From: Nemophila menziesii | Taxonomy: Eukaryota; Streptophyta; Magnoliopsida; Boraginales; Hydrophyllaceae | Reading direction: 5' to 3' | Assembly (NCBI GenBank): GCA_029959085.1 | Contig: JARWIR010000003.1 | Span: forward strand, 23,389,505-23,453,504 | DNA: 64,000 bases | Part shown: positions 23,909 to 35,142 of the stretch, one piece after another | Position numbering within the stretch: the stretch's first letter is position 1 | How the letters are laid out: each line of letters begins with the position of its first letter | Notes under the pieces: model-generated | Seen by the model: the letters and a program-made list of their open reading frames with translations, nothing else | What the model was told of the DNA's origin: nothing | Database searches by the model: none | Made by a program: the position numbers and the translations under genes

Positions 23909-24114
23909 CAAACCATATGAACAACTTTAAATAATTCACATTAACAACAAATTTGTATCATACATAGTATGAAATATACAAAGTTATTTACATAATATAA
24001 AATAAAAATTATATAAATCTTACCAATATACTTCTCTTCTACAAGATCAAAAGAATAAACTCGTATTAATGATATGTTGTAAACTAAAGAAGAACAAGAT
24101 ATAAAGATATGGAG

Positions 24115-24257
24115 AGAAATATATTCTTATATTTCTATAATTAGTCTATTACAATGTAAAGAAATCCACATATATATATTTACAAGTCATGAATAGGAAA
24201 ATAAAATCTTGGTCTTTTGGACATCTATTATTAATAGTATAAATTATTCATAATAGT
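24115..24257 (+). repeat. LTR-like segment, second copy of 20099-20263
   Basis: It matches 20099-20263 in the same orientation (see that entry) and then diverges abruptly at about 24258. The two copies are ~4 kb apart. They could be remnants of the LTRs of one element that lost its coding region, or two independent LTR fragments. Confidence 0.6.
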
Positions 24258-24379
24258 TTTTATCAAAAGTATTGAAATATTATTAAACTTGACCTCTATG
24301 AAATTATTAAAAGTTTATTCTTGGAGGAGGATATAGTTGATGAGTTTAATATTAATAACATCATTTTCATTCCAAGAGT

Positions 24380-26120
24380 GGCACATTTATAGGAAGTTTC
24401 ACAATTCAACCCATTTTGTCTGCAAATTTTGTTTATGAGGTTATCTAAATAAAATTGACTCTTAGACTTCAACCTTTATATGGATCAAATTTTTACACCT
24501 ACTGATCATGCAACATTTATTAAGATTCGTAACATCCAAAATAACATCATTATCGACCAGAAAGTGGTCTATTTACTTAGAAAAATACTCGAATATATAG
24601 TGTGTGCATTAAGTTGGATATATCTAAGGCGTATGAGAGAGTTCAATAGATTTTCTATAACCTACGCTCAAGAAGTTGAGATTTCACCTACTATACATCA
24701 GATGGGTTGTCAAATGTATTACTTTAGCTTCTTATCAAATTAAGTTCAACAATGTCCTTCATACTAGTTATAAGCTAGAAAAGGTCTTCGTTAGGATAAT
24801 TCTCGCCCATGTTTTATTTTATCACAAAAGGTATCACTTCTCTTCTAATCACTATATTAAAATTAGTAAATCTAAATGTTTGAAAATTATATAATTTTGT
24901 CATCTTTGACATATATTTCTTTGCGGATGATTCCTTATCCTTCTTTGAGATTGATCGTCGAAAATTGGTTGATCTTAAGGATATCCTCTACCTTTATGGC
25001 TTATACTTTAGATTAAGGATTAAAATTTACAAGTACATTATGTGATTCAGCAAAGGAACTTCCATACAATTATTTGAAAGTACTATAGAGATTTCCAATG
25101 TCAAATCATCCCATTCTAGGGTAATGTCTTGGGACTGATACATAATGGAAAAAAGAAAATATTGCAGATGGATTGCACATAAGCTTAGGAATGCATCTCA
25201 AGTATAGAAATATAAGCTCCTATAGGGAAAGGAGATTATTTATGATTAAAATAGTTGTCTAAGCTATTCAGATTATGATAGGCTAGTGTTTCTTCTTTCC
25301 AAAAATATTTGTGAGTAATTGTCAAGTCTTTGAGGATCAACAACGTTAAATCGTATACATTAGACTAAGTGGGAGTCTTTATACTCTTCGAATATCCTAA
25401 GCATTTTGGGATTTAAAGACTTTCATTAGACGAATGTAGTCTTGATTGCAAACTACGCATGGGAAATTTTGTCTAAGTCAAATAGTCTGGTTGTTAAAGT
25501 TCTAAGCGATTTATATAAAATCAACTATCGAGAGGTAAATAAATGAGATACTTCTCTTAAATAAGATAAAAGCTTATAGAAGGCTGTGATATGTTCAAAA
25601 AGGATTATTCAAATTGTGTTTTGTAATTGAAAGAGTACAAATATATGGCCATATGTGTGGCTTATTAATATCCAAAATGTAAAAAAAAATGATAATGTGT
25701 ATCCCATTTAATAAAAATTTAGAGGTACCCATCAATTGCAGGCTTGGTTTTATCCTTTCCTTTTCAGTTCTCTAAGTAGGAAGATCAGATTTTTATCCTT
25801 TCACCAAGCATGGTACCTATTCAAAAAAATATAAGTACTTCATTCAGTGATCATATATTGGCTAAAACTAGGTTTCAATAGTTCAAATATTAACTCTTCT
25901 ACTCCACAATGGTTGTGAAAACATATATGGAACTAAAAGGTACCAACAAAAATCAATGTGCTCTTATATAAATGTCTTAATAATTTTATCCCGACAAAGC
26001 TTAACTTGTTCAAAAGGAATTACACATTTTCTCCAATGTGTTCCTTGTATGATGAAGTTAATGAAACAGTGAGTCATGTGCTTCTAACGTGCATATCTAG
26101 CAAAAAATAGTGGAATAGGT
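24380..26120 (+). pseudogene. Old L1-type LINE ORF2 relic
   Basis: Decayed frames on the plus strand show plant L1 reverse-transcriptase motifs in order. RT entry is at about 24400-24590. A CIKLDISKAYERV-type motif lies near 24600-24640, and the catalytic box as FFADDSLSFFEI near 24920-24955. A KERLFMIKIVVQAI-like stretch is near 25220-25270. The zinc-binding C-terminal region (zf-RVT) is at about 25900-26100, with NLKVPTKINV, FIPTKLNLF and CSLYDEVNETVSHVLLTC. Stops and frameshifts are frequent. The endonuclease and ORF1 are not visible, so the 5' end is missing. The two aspartates of the FADD box are retained, but the gene is clearly dead. Confidence 0.8.
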
Positions 26121-26739
26121 AGCAAAGAATGGTCATCCATGCGAACCTCACTTCAACAAACTTTATTGTTAAATCCTTGAGGATTCAAATAAGAGTGGCT
26201 GACCTATATACAATATCATTACATTCCTCATGATATCATTATGGAGTATTTAAAAGGATGGAACTAAATTATTTTTTGAAGGACCTGAGGGGAATGTCTT
26301 CCTTATTGACGACCTTACTATATTTATGATGAGAGAATCATCTAAAAAAAGGATCTTATAAATTTGTCGATCAATCACTCATCAACATCTTATATCCTGA
26401 GGGAGTCATACCCAATCCTTTTAATATAGAAAAGAAAAGTAACAAATTTTAGTATGATGTTGCTTTTGTTTTAATATTTGAAGATGCAAGTTTGTTTGTT
26501 GTTTTCTCAAGTATTAATATAAATTTTGTGGATGAAGTAGAAATCACGCTTAAATATAACTTGGTAGTAGAAACTAAAACATTCGAAGTGATTAAATTGT
26601 GAATGGGCAAACGAATCCAATATGGACTTTGCCATAAACGAGACAGATTGCCTTAAAAATTATTCTGAGCTTGCCTTCTTAAACTCATTGAAATATTAGA
26701 CACTTGCAAATTAAAGTAGATCTCACTGCTACATGCAGA

Positions 26740-27075
26740 ACCTTTAACGATCAAGCTTCTAGCGATCGTCGGTGGTCGTCGGCAAAAAAACCCAATACAT
26801 ATCACTCTTGCTCTGTTTAGGGAAAATATTATTATATATCTTATTGATCTAGCGACCAATGAGGTGGTCTTTGATTGTTTTTTCAGGGAATAAAAATATA
26901 TAACCATATCTTTATCGACCACATGGGTGTTCTGTAAAGATATTAATTAATAAAGTATATAAAACTTTCTTCACCGGCCATGTGTGTGAGCGGTATTAGC
27001 CCACCCCAAAAAATACAGTAATATTTTTACCGACCGCATGGGTGACCAGTGAATAATATTTATTAATATAACATA
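26740..27075. repeat. Diverged CGACC(G/A)CATGGGTG motif repeats
   Basis: The phrase appears in variants near 26850, 26916, 26975 and 27035, each in a context like TTTACCGACCGCATGGGTGACC. The GCGATCGTCGG..GTCGTCGG segment near 26761 looks related. Such repeated GC-rich words in AT-rich DNA resemble CACTA or MULE subterminal regions, but no terminus is found. Confidence 0.45.
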
Positions 27076-27407
27076 TAATATTCTCTTTAGCGAAAATACA
27101 TGTTATCATATATAGCCCACCCAAATTAATGGCAGTCTATCTTGTCCACCCAACTTAAGTTAGTACCTCTAATAGAGTGCGTAAATAGTCCTCTCCCAAC
27201 CGCCAGGCAGTTCGTAAGATGTTCTAATCTTATAAAATCTAGAACGGGTATTTTAGAAGTTTTTCTACTAATTTCAAAATTCTCCACCCCCTACACTTTC
27301 CGATCATTTAACAGAGGATTGTTCTGCCGCTTGCCACGACCCGCGTTCATCGTCTGCTACCCAAATCTCCACTCCGTTCACCTATTACAAGGTAATTATT
27401 TAGACAT

Positions 27408-27465
27408 TTTATATATATACATACATACATACATATATATTCATACATATATATATATATATGTT

Positions 27466-27516
<51 letters not shown>

Positions 27517-27599
27517 ATGTATACATGTACACCCATATACGTATATATATATATATATACATATATGTGCGTGTGTATATATATATGTATGTATATATG

Positions 27600-27630
<31 letters not shown>

Positions 27631-27725
27631 ATGTGTATGTATTTATACATATATATGTATATTTACATGTACATGTATATGTATATTTACATATACATGT
27701 ATATGTATATGTTTATATATAATAA
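27408..27725. repeat. Compound TA/TG/GTAT microsatellite
   Basis: Runs of TA, TG (27483-27514), CATA/TATG and GTAT units over more than 300 bases. ORFs of up to 199 codons overlap it, but their repeating Tyr-Ile and Val-Cys residues come from the microsatellite, so I do not call them genes. Confidence 0.97.
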
Positions 27726-27913
27726 AACATATGTTATATAGATAATTTTGTATATATTATATATCTAGTTTTAAAAGTTGAAATTCTAAATAATTTGGAG
27801 TCTTATTGTGACATTTTAAAATTTGGTCTTCTGATTTTTTTGTTAAATTATGTAATTTTAATAATTTACGGATTTGTAGTGCATTTTTTGGTTAACTTGT
27901 TTTGTTAAATTCA

Positions 27914-28195
27914 GGACCGACGGTTCAATTTTGGGTAAATGATGGACATGTAGTGTTTTTTATTGATTAAGGACCAATAGTGCAATTTTGTAATCGATGG
28001 TGTAATTTTGTAAAATAAAAAGATTGATAGTGCAGTTTTGTAAAATAAAAGGATTGATAGTGCAATTTTGTAAAATAAAGACCGAAGGTGCAATGTTCTT
28101 TAAATTAGAGACCAATAGTGCAATTTTGGAATATTAAGGGACCGTAGGTGCACTTTTGGGTGAAGTAGGAACTGGTAGTGCAATTTTATACGCAA
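27914..28195 (+). repeat. Short-unit tandem array A (TAGTGCAATTTTGTAAAATAAA)
   Basis: About eight imperfect units of 30-36 bp built on GATTGATAGTGCAATTTT, GTAAAATAAA. The core TAGTGCAATTTT is the reverse complement of the core AAAATTGCACTA of array B (from 28215), so the two arrays face each other. Confidence 0.8.
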
Positions 28196-28214
28196 CATAG
28201 GGACAAAATAAATA

Positions 28215-28757
28215 CTAAAATGCACTATAATGTCTTAAGAATAGAATAGGTTGCACTATCGGTACTCGAGGTTTTTAAAAATCGCATATTGGTCTCTATT
28301 TGAATTAATATATTGCGCTATATGCCCTATTGAATTAATATGTTACAATATAAGTCATAGGATTTAAAAAACTACAAAAGCGAACTAAAAATGCACTCTA
28401 GGCCCTAGAGAATTAAAAAAATCATTATAACCGGTAGAGAATAAGAAAAATGCACTATATACCCTAGATATTTAAAATTTGCACATCGATTCCTAGAGAA
28501 TAAAAAATTGCATTGTAGACCATAGAGATTTAAAAAATTACACTACACTCTAGAGAATAAGAAAATTGCATTATAGGCCCTAAAGAATTTAAAAAATCGC
28601 ATTGGTCACTAAAGAATAAAGAAATTGCACTACAGGCTAGAGATTTTAAAATTACACTATATGCCTTAGAGAATAAGAAGATTTCACAATAATCCCTAAA
28701 GAATTTTTTAAAAATGCATATTGGTCTCTATTGAATAAATATATTACATAAATAGAC
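28215..28757 (+). repeat. Short-unit tandem array B, left part
   Basis: Imperfect ~30-bp units built on AAAATTGCACTATAGGCC and CTAGAGAATAAG. The array is interrupted by the hAT element at 28766-29468 and resumes at 29469. Confidence 0.8.
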
Positions 28758-28765
28758 CCTAGAGA

Positions 28766-29468
28766 CTATGCTGCAGATCTCCCCGCCTAGGCGCGCCTAG
28801 GCGTCAACTCCCCCTTCAACCGCTTACGCCTAGTTAAAATTTAGGCATTTTTGCCTAGCGCCTTAATCACCATGTAATAGGCGCCTTGCCCATCTAGACG
28901 CCGATAATTGGCGAAAAAGGGCCGCCTAGGCGCCAATTAATGGCAAAACATACCCACATAGGTCTTCTTGTTATTTTTCTTATTCTCGAGAATTCTTTAA
29001 TTGATAATATATCTCAAGTTTTAGTATTTTTATAATTATTATAATGTTGTTAGATGAATTTTATGATTTAAATAGTTAATATTGTTATAATTACTACATA
29101 TATGTTACTAAGGGGGTGTTTGTTTGCACTTAATGAGATCTTAATCTGGTTCATTAAGACACTGGATCAATCAGCTGTTTGTTTTTCCTGTCCAATTCAG
29201 ATCTGAATGGCTCTTAACGGGTCTGTTTCATTAAGATTTCAAACTAAGTCTGAATCATTCAAACACTGCCTCTTAACAGAATAAGTCATAATCAGCTGTT
29301 CATTCAGCATTCAGCACTTATTACTTAAAAAACAAACGACACCTAAATATATAAAATTATACAGTGGGATTCAAAACCGTATAATTCCGCCTAGGCCCCG
29401 TGTAATCCCGCCTATGCGTTAGGCCTGGGTCGACTGCCTAGTCCGCAAAACCGATATCTACAACATAG
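28766..29468. mobile_element. Non-autonomous hAT-like element (703 bp)
   Basis: It starts CTATGCTGCAGAT and ends ATCTACAACATAG. The ends match as inverted repeats at 11 of 13 positions. An identical 8-bp flank, CCTAGAGA, lies at 28758-28765 and 29469-29476, as expected for hAT. One caution is that CCTAGAGA is also a word of the host tandem array. The ends are rich in CGCCTAGGCG palindromes, unlike the AT-rich middle. There is no transposase. A Tourist MITE is nested inside at 29112-29343. Confidence 0.75.
29112..29343. mobile_element. Tourist-like (PIF/Harbinger) MITE, copy 2 (232 bp)
   Basis: The element starts GGGGGTGTTTGTTT and ends AACAAACGACACC, flanked by TAA at 29109-29111 and 29344-29346. 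Its reverse complement aligns along its whole length with the copy at 22874-23101. It sits within the hAT-like element and is therefore younger than it. No coding capacity. Confidence 0.88.
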
Positions 29469-29720
29469 CCTAGAGAATAAAAAATTACACTATAGGCCTA
29501 ACATAATTAAAAAATACACTATAGACCCTAGCAATTTAAATAATGCACTATAAGTCCTAGAGATTAAAGAATTGTACTATAGGCCCTTGAGAAATAGAAA
29601 ATTGCACTATAGGCCCTAGAAAAAAATTATACTATAGGCCCTAAAGATTCAAAGTTGCACATTGCTCTCTAGAGAATAAGAAAATATCACTATATGTCCT
29701 GGAGTTTTTTAAAAAAAAAC
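29469..29720 (+). repeat. Short-unit tandem array B, right part
   Basis: Continuation of the ~30-bp AAAATTGCACTATAGGCCCTAG units after the hAT insertion. The first unit begins with the second copy of the target duplication. Confidence 0.8.
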
Positions 29721-30065
29721 TATATTAGAGAACTTAAATTTTGGACTTTACTATATGTATATGTTTATTTAGAGTTTTTACGTGAGCTGCAAATTGGGTA
29801 TAATATTATGTCCCGATCCACGGCCGGAAATGGTGAAGAATATGATCCAATGCGGGGTCTACCAGATCCTATCACATACTTTTATATTTATTTAACCGTC
29901 AATCTTATTTGTTTATTTAATGTTAATCTTTTTAGGAAAACAAATGATTTTTAAAAATCATTATTTATTGTACATAATTTATCAGTGCCATAAAACTTAC
30001 ATTATATTATTTTCTAAATTCATTACCGGTAATAGCATTCACCGGCTTAGATTTTACGCTTCTCT
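29721..30065. other. Flank and possible 5' UTR of the LINE
   Basis: AT-rich. The last ~80 bases, from about 29985 (ACCGGTAATAG..CACCGGCTTAG), may belong to the LINE 5' UTR, since base composition changes there. I could not find a target duplication matching the sequence after the LINE poly(A) at 47903. Confidence 0.35.
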
Positions 30066-32275
30066 TTGATACTAGCCATTATCGGCAAAGCTAGAACTCC
30101 CATCAATCCAATTATGGTGGCTCCACCGGTTGGACTGGCGGAGAACGAACAACATCATGCTATTGATCGTGGGCCTGAAGACGGTATGCTTTTAGACTCA
30201 GGAGATGAGGTGGTAGAGATGTCGGATTTCCCTCCGCTGGACAGGACTGCTGCGCGAAATGTAAGGAGGGTCAGGCCCGATATGACCGAACCAGTGGCGG
30301 CGGCGCTTCTACCAGCACAGACCAGTGGGCTTAATCGTTCGACTGTTCCGGCAAGGAAAATCTCTGGATGGCATAACGCGTTAACGGGTAAGGATCCAGT
30401 TATCCCTATTATTGTTGATGATGAGGAAATTAAGCTTAGCAGAAACAGTAGCTTTGATAGGGAATTTCTGGGCTCTATTAAGGATGATGAACGAGTGAAT
30501 GATTGTGATTTCCCCCAATTATTACGGTCTAGAGAGGAAATTTTAGAAGGGATTCAACTATGGAATAACACCGTAGTAATTAGGCTTTTAGGTTCTAAAG
30601 TAAGTTTTGGCTACCTGGTATCTAAATTAAAACAAATTTTGAATCCGAAAGGATTATTCGATTTAGTGGATGTTGGGTACGGGTACTTCATGGTCAAATT
30701 TTCGAATAGGGAGGATTGTGAGTTTGCTTTAGCGGGGGGGCCTTGGATGATATTCGACCATTATCTCGTAGTTAGGGAGTGGACACCTGCATTTAAGCAG
30801 CATTTGGATTCAATTACTACCACCACGGCGTGGGTCAGGATCTCGAATGTAGGGATGCAAAATTACACTGCGCGAATACTTCGGAAGATGGGGAATTAGG
30901 TAGGGAGGACGGTCCGTATTGACCCTCTAACTAAGGCCCAGAAAAAGGGGAACTATGCTAGGATTGCGGTTGAATTAGACTTGGGGAAACCATTGATACC
31001 TAAGATTCACATCGGTGGAGAGGTTTGTTTAGTCGAATACGAGGGGATTCATTTGGTGTGTTTCGATTGCGGTAAATTCGGACACCAAAAGGGTAAATGT
31101 AACACCAACAACTCGAAATCAACTCAGTATGAGCTTGATATGGGTGGGGAGGTGAATGGTATGAATAAAGAGAATGAGTTGGCGAAAGCCAAGGTTTCGG
31201 ACGCCACGTATGGGGAATGGATGACCAACAAGTGGAGGGGAACGGGTGAATCATAAAGGTAATAATGCTTCAAACGCGAACGGGTCACGAGGGGTCTTAA
31301 GCAAGGACTTGGTATCGAGGTTTTCCGCGCTCCTCCTCGTAGAAGGTAACAATCTGAATTCGAATGTTAGTTTGGAGCAGCTAGAATCAAGTCGGATGGG
31401 TTATGGTAAGAATAGTAGTAATAAGAGTGTCGATTTTTTGGGTGCGTATGATCGGAGTGCGGTTTGTTGGGGGACATAATTTAATTGTAGCACCGGATTT
31501 CGAGATACGGAAGCAATTAGCTTCTATTCCGGAAGTTGAAAATTTCGGGGCGATTAAGAATGCAGAAAATAGAACACAGACTCGGGTAGTTGGGCGTAAC
31601 AGAAATAGGAACAAGGAAGGGGTTGTTGGTGCGAATGGGGTAGAGACTGAGGTGTGTGACCAGGCGGTAGGGGCCACTGATAAGAGGACTAATTTTAGGG
31701 CTGGTAACAAGAGTGATGGGGGGCGGTCAAATGGAGTGAAGAATTTGCAAGAGCAGGTGGCCCACGTTAATCAAGGGCATGTGGACTTTTTGAATGGGGC
31801 TGATAAGGTTATTGCAGAAAGTTCAATGGGTCAAATGGAAGGTAGCGCAGGGAATAAGGAGGAAATTTATGGTAGGGAATTGATGATTGAAGTGGGACCA
31901 GGTGTTGGGGATTTAAGGCAGGATTTAAACTCGGTTATTATGCCAAAGATGCATGAAGCTGCGTCAGGGACCAAGGAGGCAAATTCTGAAGTCTCGGCAG
32001 GTACAGATGGTCGTTGGGTCACCACAGGCCGGGGCCCATTAGAGGGTATAACCGAGGACAGAGAGCTCGAATTACCAGCTGCGTTTGACCAAAGGAGGGG
32101 GCTTATTCCTATTGACAACAGTAATATCCATCCGTCCTTGCAGAACGATCGGCGGCCTCTCGAACCAGGTGAATTTGACTTGTCTATGGTCCCGGAAACT
32201 CAATTACGGGGACTCAATGGAGACGAGCAAATGGAGCTACTTCCGGATGGAGGTGACGTTACGGATCAGGTTTAA
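30066..32275 (+). pseudogene. LINE ORF1 protein (DUF4283 + CCHC knuckle)
   Basis: ORF1 of the L1-type LINE, the nucleic-acid-binding protein of the retrotransposition particle. The ATG at 30114 looks a better start than 30066 because the preceding 16 residues look like leader. A DUF4283 domain lies at about 30540-30990 (IQLWNNTVVIRLLG, GPWMIFDHYLVVREW). It is broken by one in-frame TAG at 30897-30899. After the stop the same frame continues into a zf-CCHC_4 knuckle (CFDCGKFGHQKGKC) at 31059-31100. Around 31256 the frame is lost. The C-terminal region continues in a second frame (31246-31479) and then a third (31403-32275), and is rich in Gly, Glu and Asn without a known domain. Confidence 0.85.
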
Positions 32276-32301
32276 TTCTAATCCTCTAGTTTTTTTACTA
32301 A

Positions 32302-33610
32302 TTGTTTTCTATGTGTACACAAAACAGGAACACAGGTAGTTGGGGAGGAATTTCTCAACCGCTAAACATTCTGGTTAGGAATTGTCATGGCGCGGCGGCT
32401 CCTAATTTCCAAAGGGTGGTTACAGAAATGATGCGTATACACAGGGTATGGCTGACAGTTATTATAGAACCGAGGGTCAGTGGCGATAGGGCTAATGAGA
32501 TTATTCGCGATTTGGGCAAGGGGAATTCTACGAGGATAGATGCAGAAACGTTTAAGTGGGTATCTGGCTTCTCTGGGATGATTATGAAGTTGTAGTTCGG
32601 GTTTTGTAAGCGGTTAATCAGGTAATAAACATTGAGGTTTCCAAGGTGAATTGTGAATCGTGAATTTTTCAGCGGTTTACGCGCAGCCTAGGGCACGAGA
32701 TAGGGAACCTCTTTGGGATGCACTCCGCCACGTTTTTAGTGATATAGGAAGTCCGTGGTTGGTTGCGGGGGATTTTAATCAGGTAGGGTTGGAGGAAGAC
32801 AAAAAAGGAGGCGAGCCAGGAACCAATAGAATGATGGAAAGGTTTGAGGAGTGGCGACACGAGTGTGAGTTGACAGATTTGGGTTTCGAAGGTCCGCGTT
32901 TCACTTGGTGTGACTCTTGGAACAGTGGACAGAAAATTCTTTGTCGGTTGGATAGGGCGTATGGTAATTTGGAATTCATGTCTCTTTTCCTGTTCGCTAA
33001 GGTGACTAATTTAGACCGGAGGCATTCGGATCATGCTCCAATTTTGATCCAAATGAATCCGTATGATCAAGCACGTCTGCCAAGAAGGTTTTGTTTCGAA
33101 TCGGCGTGGTGTTTGCGTAGGATTTCAAGAGATTTGTTCAAGAAAAGTAGAATCCTATATCGTTTGACTTGGGGGATACAATAGAAGATATGAAGGAACG
33201 AATTTTGATTTGGAAGGAGACAGTGTTTGGTGATATAAAAGAGAAAGCGTAAGTTGTTAGCAAGGCTCAAGGGTATTCAGATTTCTTTGCAAGTGTCGTA
33301 TAATTCGTCTCTTTTTAGATTGGGGAAGAGGTTGAAAAAAGAGTACCTCAGCGTGTTGGAGGAAGAGGAAATCTTTTGGTTTCAGCGGTCGAACGAGAAT
33401 TGGATTCGTTCGGGGGACAGGAACACTAGCTTTTACCATCTTTCCACGGTTACGAGGAGGAAGATATCGAGAATTCAGCGGCTTAGGAATGGGGTTGGTG
33501 AATGGATTGAGGAGGAGAAGGCTTTGGGTGCACTATTTCGAGAGTTTTCCGTGGAATTGTACTCGGAGCCTAATAGTTTTCGGGGTCCTTTCGCTTTTCC
33601 CCATGGTAGT
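32302..33610 (+). pseudogene. LINE ORF2, endonuclease and linker (5' part)
   Basis: The APE-type endonuclease opens with LNILVRNCHGAAAPNF, then IEPRVSGDRA. After a frameshifted stretch (32595-32660) comes SAVYAQPRARDREPLW, the catalytic GDFN motif near 32770, RFTWCD, and the terminal RRHSDHAPI near 33020. The linker to the reverse transcriptase follows, with a stop at 33182-33184 and a frame change. The typical EEIFWFQRSNENWIRSGDRN segment lies at 33350-33430. The coding sequence is cut at 33610 by the Athila-type element, immediately after the target duplication GTAGT at 33606-33610. It continues in register at 44911. Confidence 0.87.
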
Positions 33611-35125
33611 TGGTGTGGACTAAGGTGTGATAAAAAAAATAGATAAATAAACACAAACAAACACCCTAGGCTAGCACGGTTCTGCAAGTATACAGATCGT
33701 ATGCAAGTTTTAAATAATAAGTAAGATTCGTTCCTCAGAGACTACGAAGGTTAAGAAGATCTTATGCAATAATCCAGTGCAAATATTAAAAACTAAAACA
33801 AATAGAACGCAGAGAAATAAAAGACAAATAGATTTTTATTTGGTTTCTGATTAGGAAAATTAAACTAATAAATTAAAGACAGCAAATTAAATGTAAGAGA
33901 AGAAGATAGTATGAAAGTTTAGCTTGAGTAAATAGCATGTAATCCCAACTAGTTTTTCCGTTCTAAACATGTAAGGGTGAATTATGTAGTATTTCAATAA
34001 TCAGTTTCAATTGCGCTAGATAGTTTTAAATAGGGTTTACCTGTGTCAATAAGGAGTCATAAGCAAACTTTTCCTGCAATTGATTAAATAGCAATACACT
34101 AAACCATGGTGATTATCAAGTTAGGTTGATTTGTCAGATATAAACCGTACACTAGACGTTATGTGCTAATCCTATAGTCAAATATACTGTTGTCAATGAT
34201 TACTTAACTACTATGATGGTAATTCTATATGGTCGCGATCCACAAGAACACAGAATATAAATCCCAACATATAAACAGAAAATAAAAACAATAATTCAAT
34301 TTAAAATATAGAATTCCCAAATTAGATAGATGTCTACCAAAACTAGGGTTCATACACATATTCTAAAACTCAAGATAAAATATAATTTAGTTCATACTAA
34401 TGGAAGAAAAGAAATAAATTACAAATTCAAAGGTTGAAGAAGACATTATTGATGAACAGCTCCTTCCAGACTACTTTTCTTGTGTTGTAAGCTTCCTCTT
34501 GGCTTAAGGTTTGGCCAATGATGATTATCTAATGATAAGAGGCTGTATTTATAGTGTATAGGAAGACCTAATTCGTTTTCTTGAAGGATAAGGTAAGTAT
34601 TGGACTCCTAGCCCAACTCAAATTCGTAACCCTAAAATATGAAATCAGCCCCATTTTTGGTTTGGTCCTAACTGCTTCAATTCGTATCCGTTTGACGCGT
34701 ATGAGTAGTCAAAATTCATCGTCTCGGAAAGATCTTTAACTTTTCTCTTGACCGTTTCTCCAAATACCTCACCTATTTTGAGATATAAGCTGATTTGTGG
34801 TCGTGGGTAGTGAAATTCAGATTTATGGCAGCTTTTCCTTTTCCATATTTTTAGCTTTTGTTTCCTTATCTTCAATTTTCATGTTTAACTTCTTTCCTTT
34901 AACTCTTGGAACCAACTTGGACTCTAATTAATTACCATATATCATTAAATCTACACACTAAATAAACAATCAAACCCAATATGCTCTAAAAATAATAAAT
35001 AAATAATTCGAGACACAAAATAGGAAAGTGTACTAAATTTTGAGAAAATCGACCTATACTCTAATAAATAAAACTTAAATGATGTCTCTGAGATAGATTT
35101 TATTATAAAAAATGAGGAGACATCA
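33611..35125 (-). repeat. Athila-type element, 3' LTR (1515 bp)
   Basis: It begins TGGTGTGGACTAAGG on the plus strand and ends GAGACATCA at 35125. It aligns along its full length with 43398-44910. The preceding five bases are the target duplication. Confidence 0.95.
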
Positions 35126-35142
35126 AGACTCCCAACTTAAGG
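35126..35142 (-). promoter_or_regulatory. Polypurine tract of the Athila-type element
   Basis: On the minus strand, AAGTTGGGAGTCT lies directly next to the 3' LTR start TGATGTCTCC. This is the expected position for plus-strand DNA priming. The tract is short and not purely purine. Confidence 0.6.

Noticed and set aside
20099..24257. One complete LTR retrotransposon bounded by the two similar segments
   Set aside because: The shared segment is only about 150 bp, no gag-pol lies between, and neither copy has TG..CA ends or target duplications.
27142..27741. 199-codon ORF and several overlapping ORFs in both strands
   Set aside because: Nearly all of the sequence is microsatellite, and the repeating Tyr-Ile and Val-Cys residues come from TA/TG units.
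27914..29720. Short-unit arrays considered as a CRISPR array
   Set aside because: Units are imperfect, contiguous and lack unique spacers, and the genome is a plant's.
29985..30065. A LINE target-site duplication matching TGTTTTCTACTAGC after the poly(A)
   Set aside because: The only candidates (TATTTTCTAAATTC near 30008 and GATACTAGCC near 30067) match too poorly.
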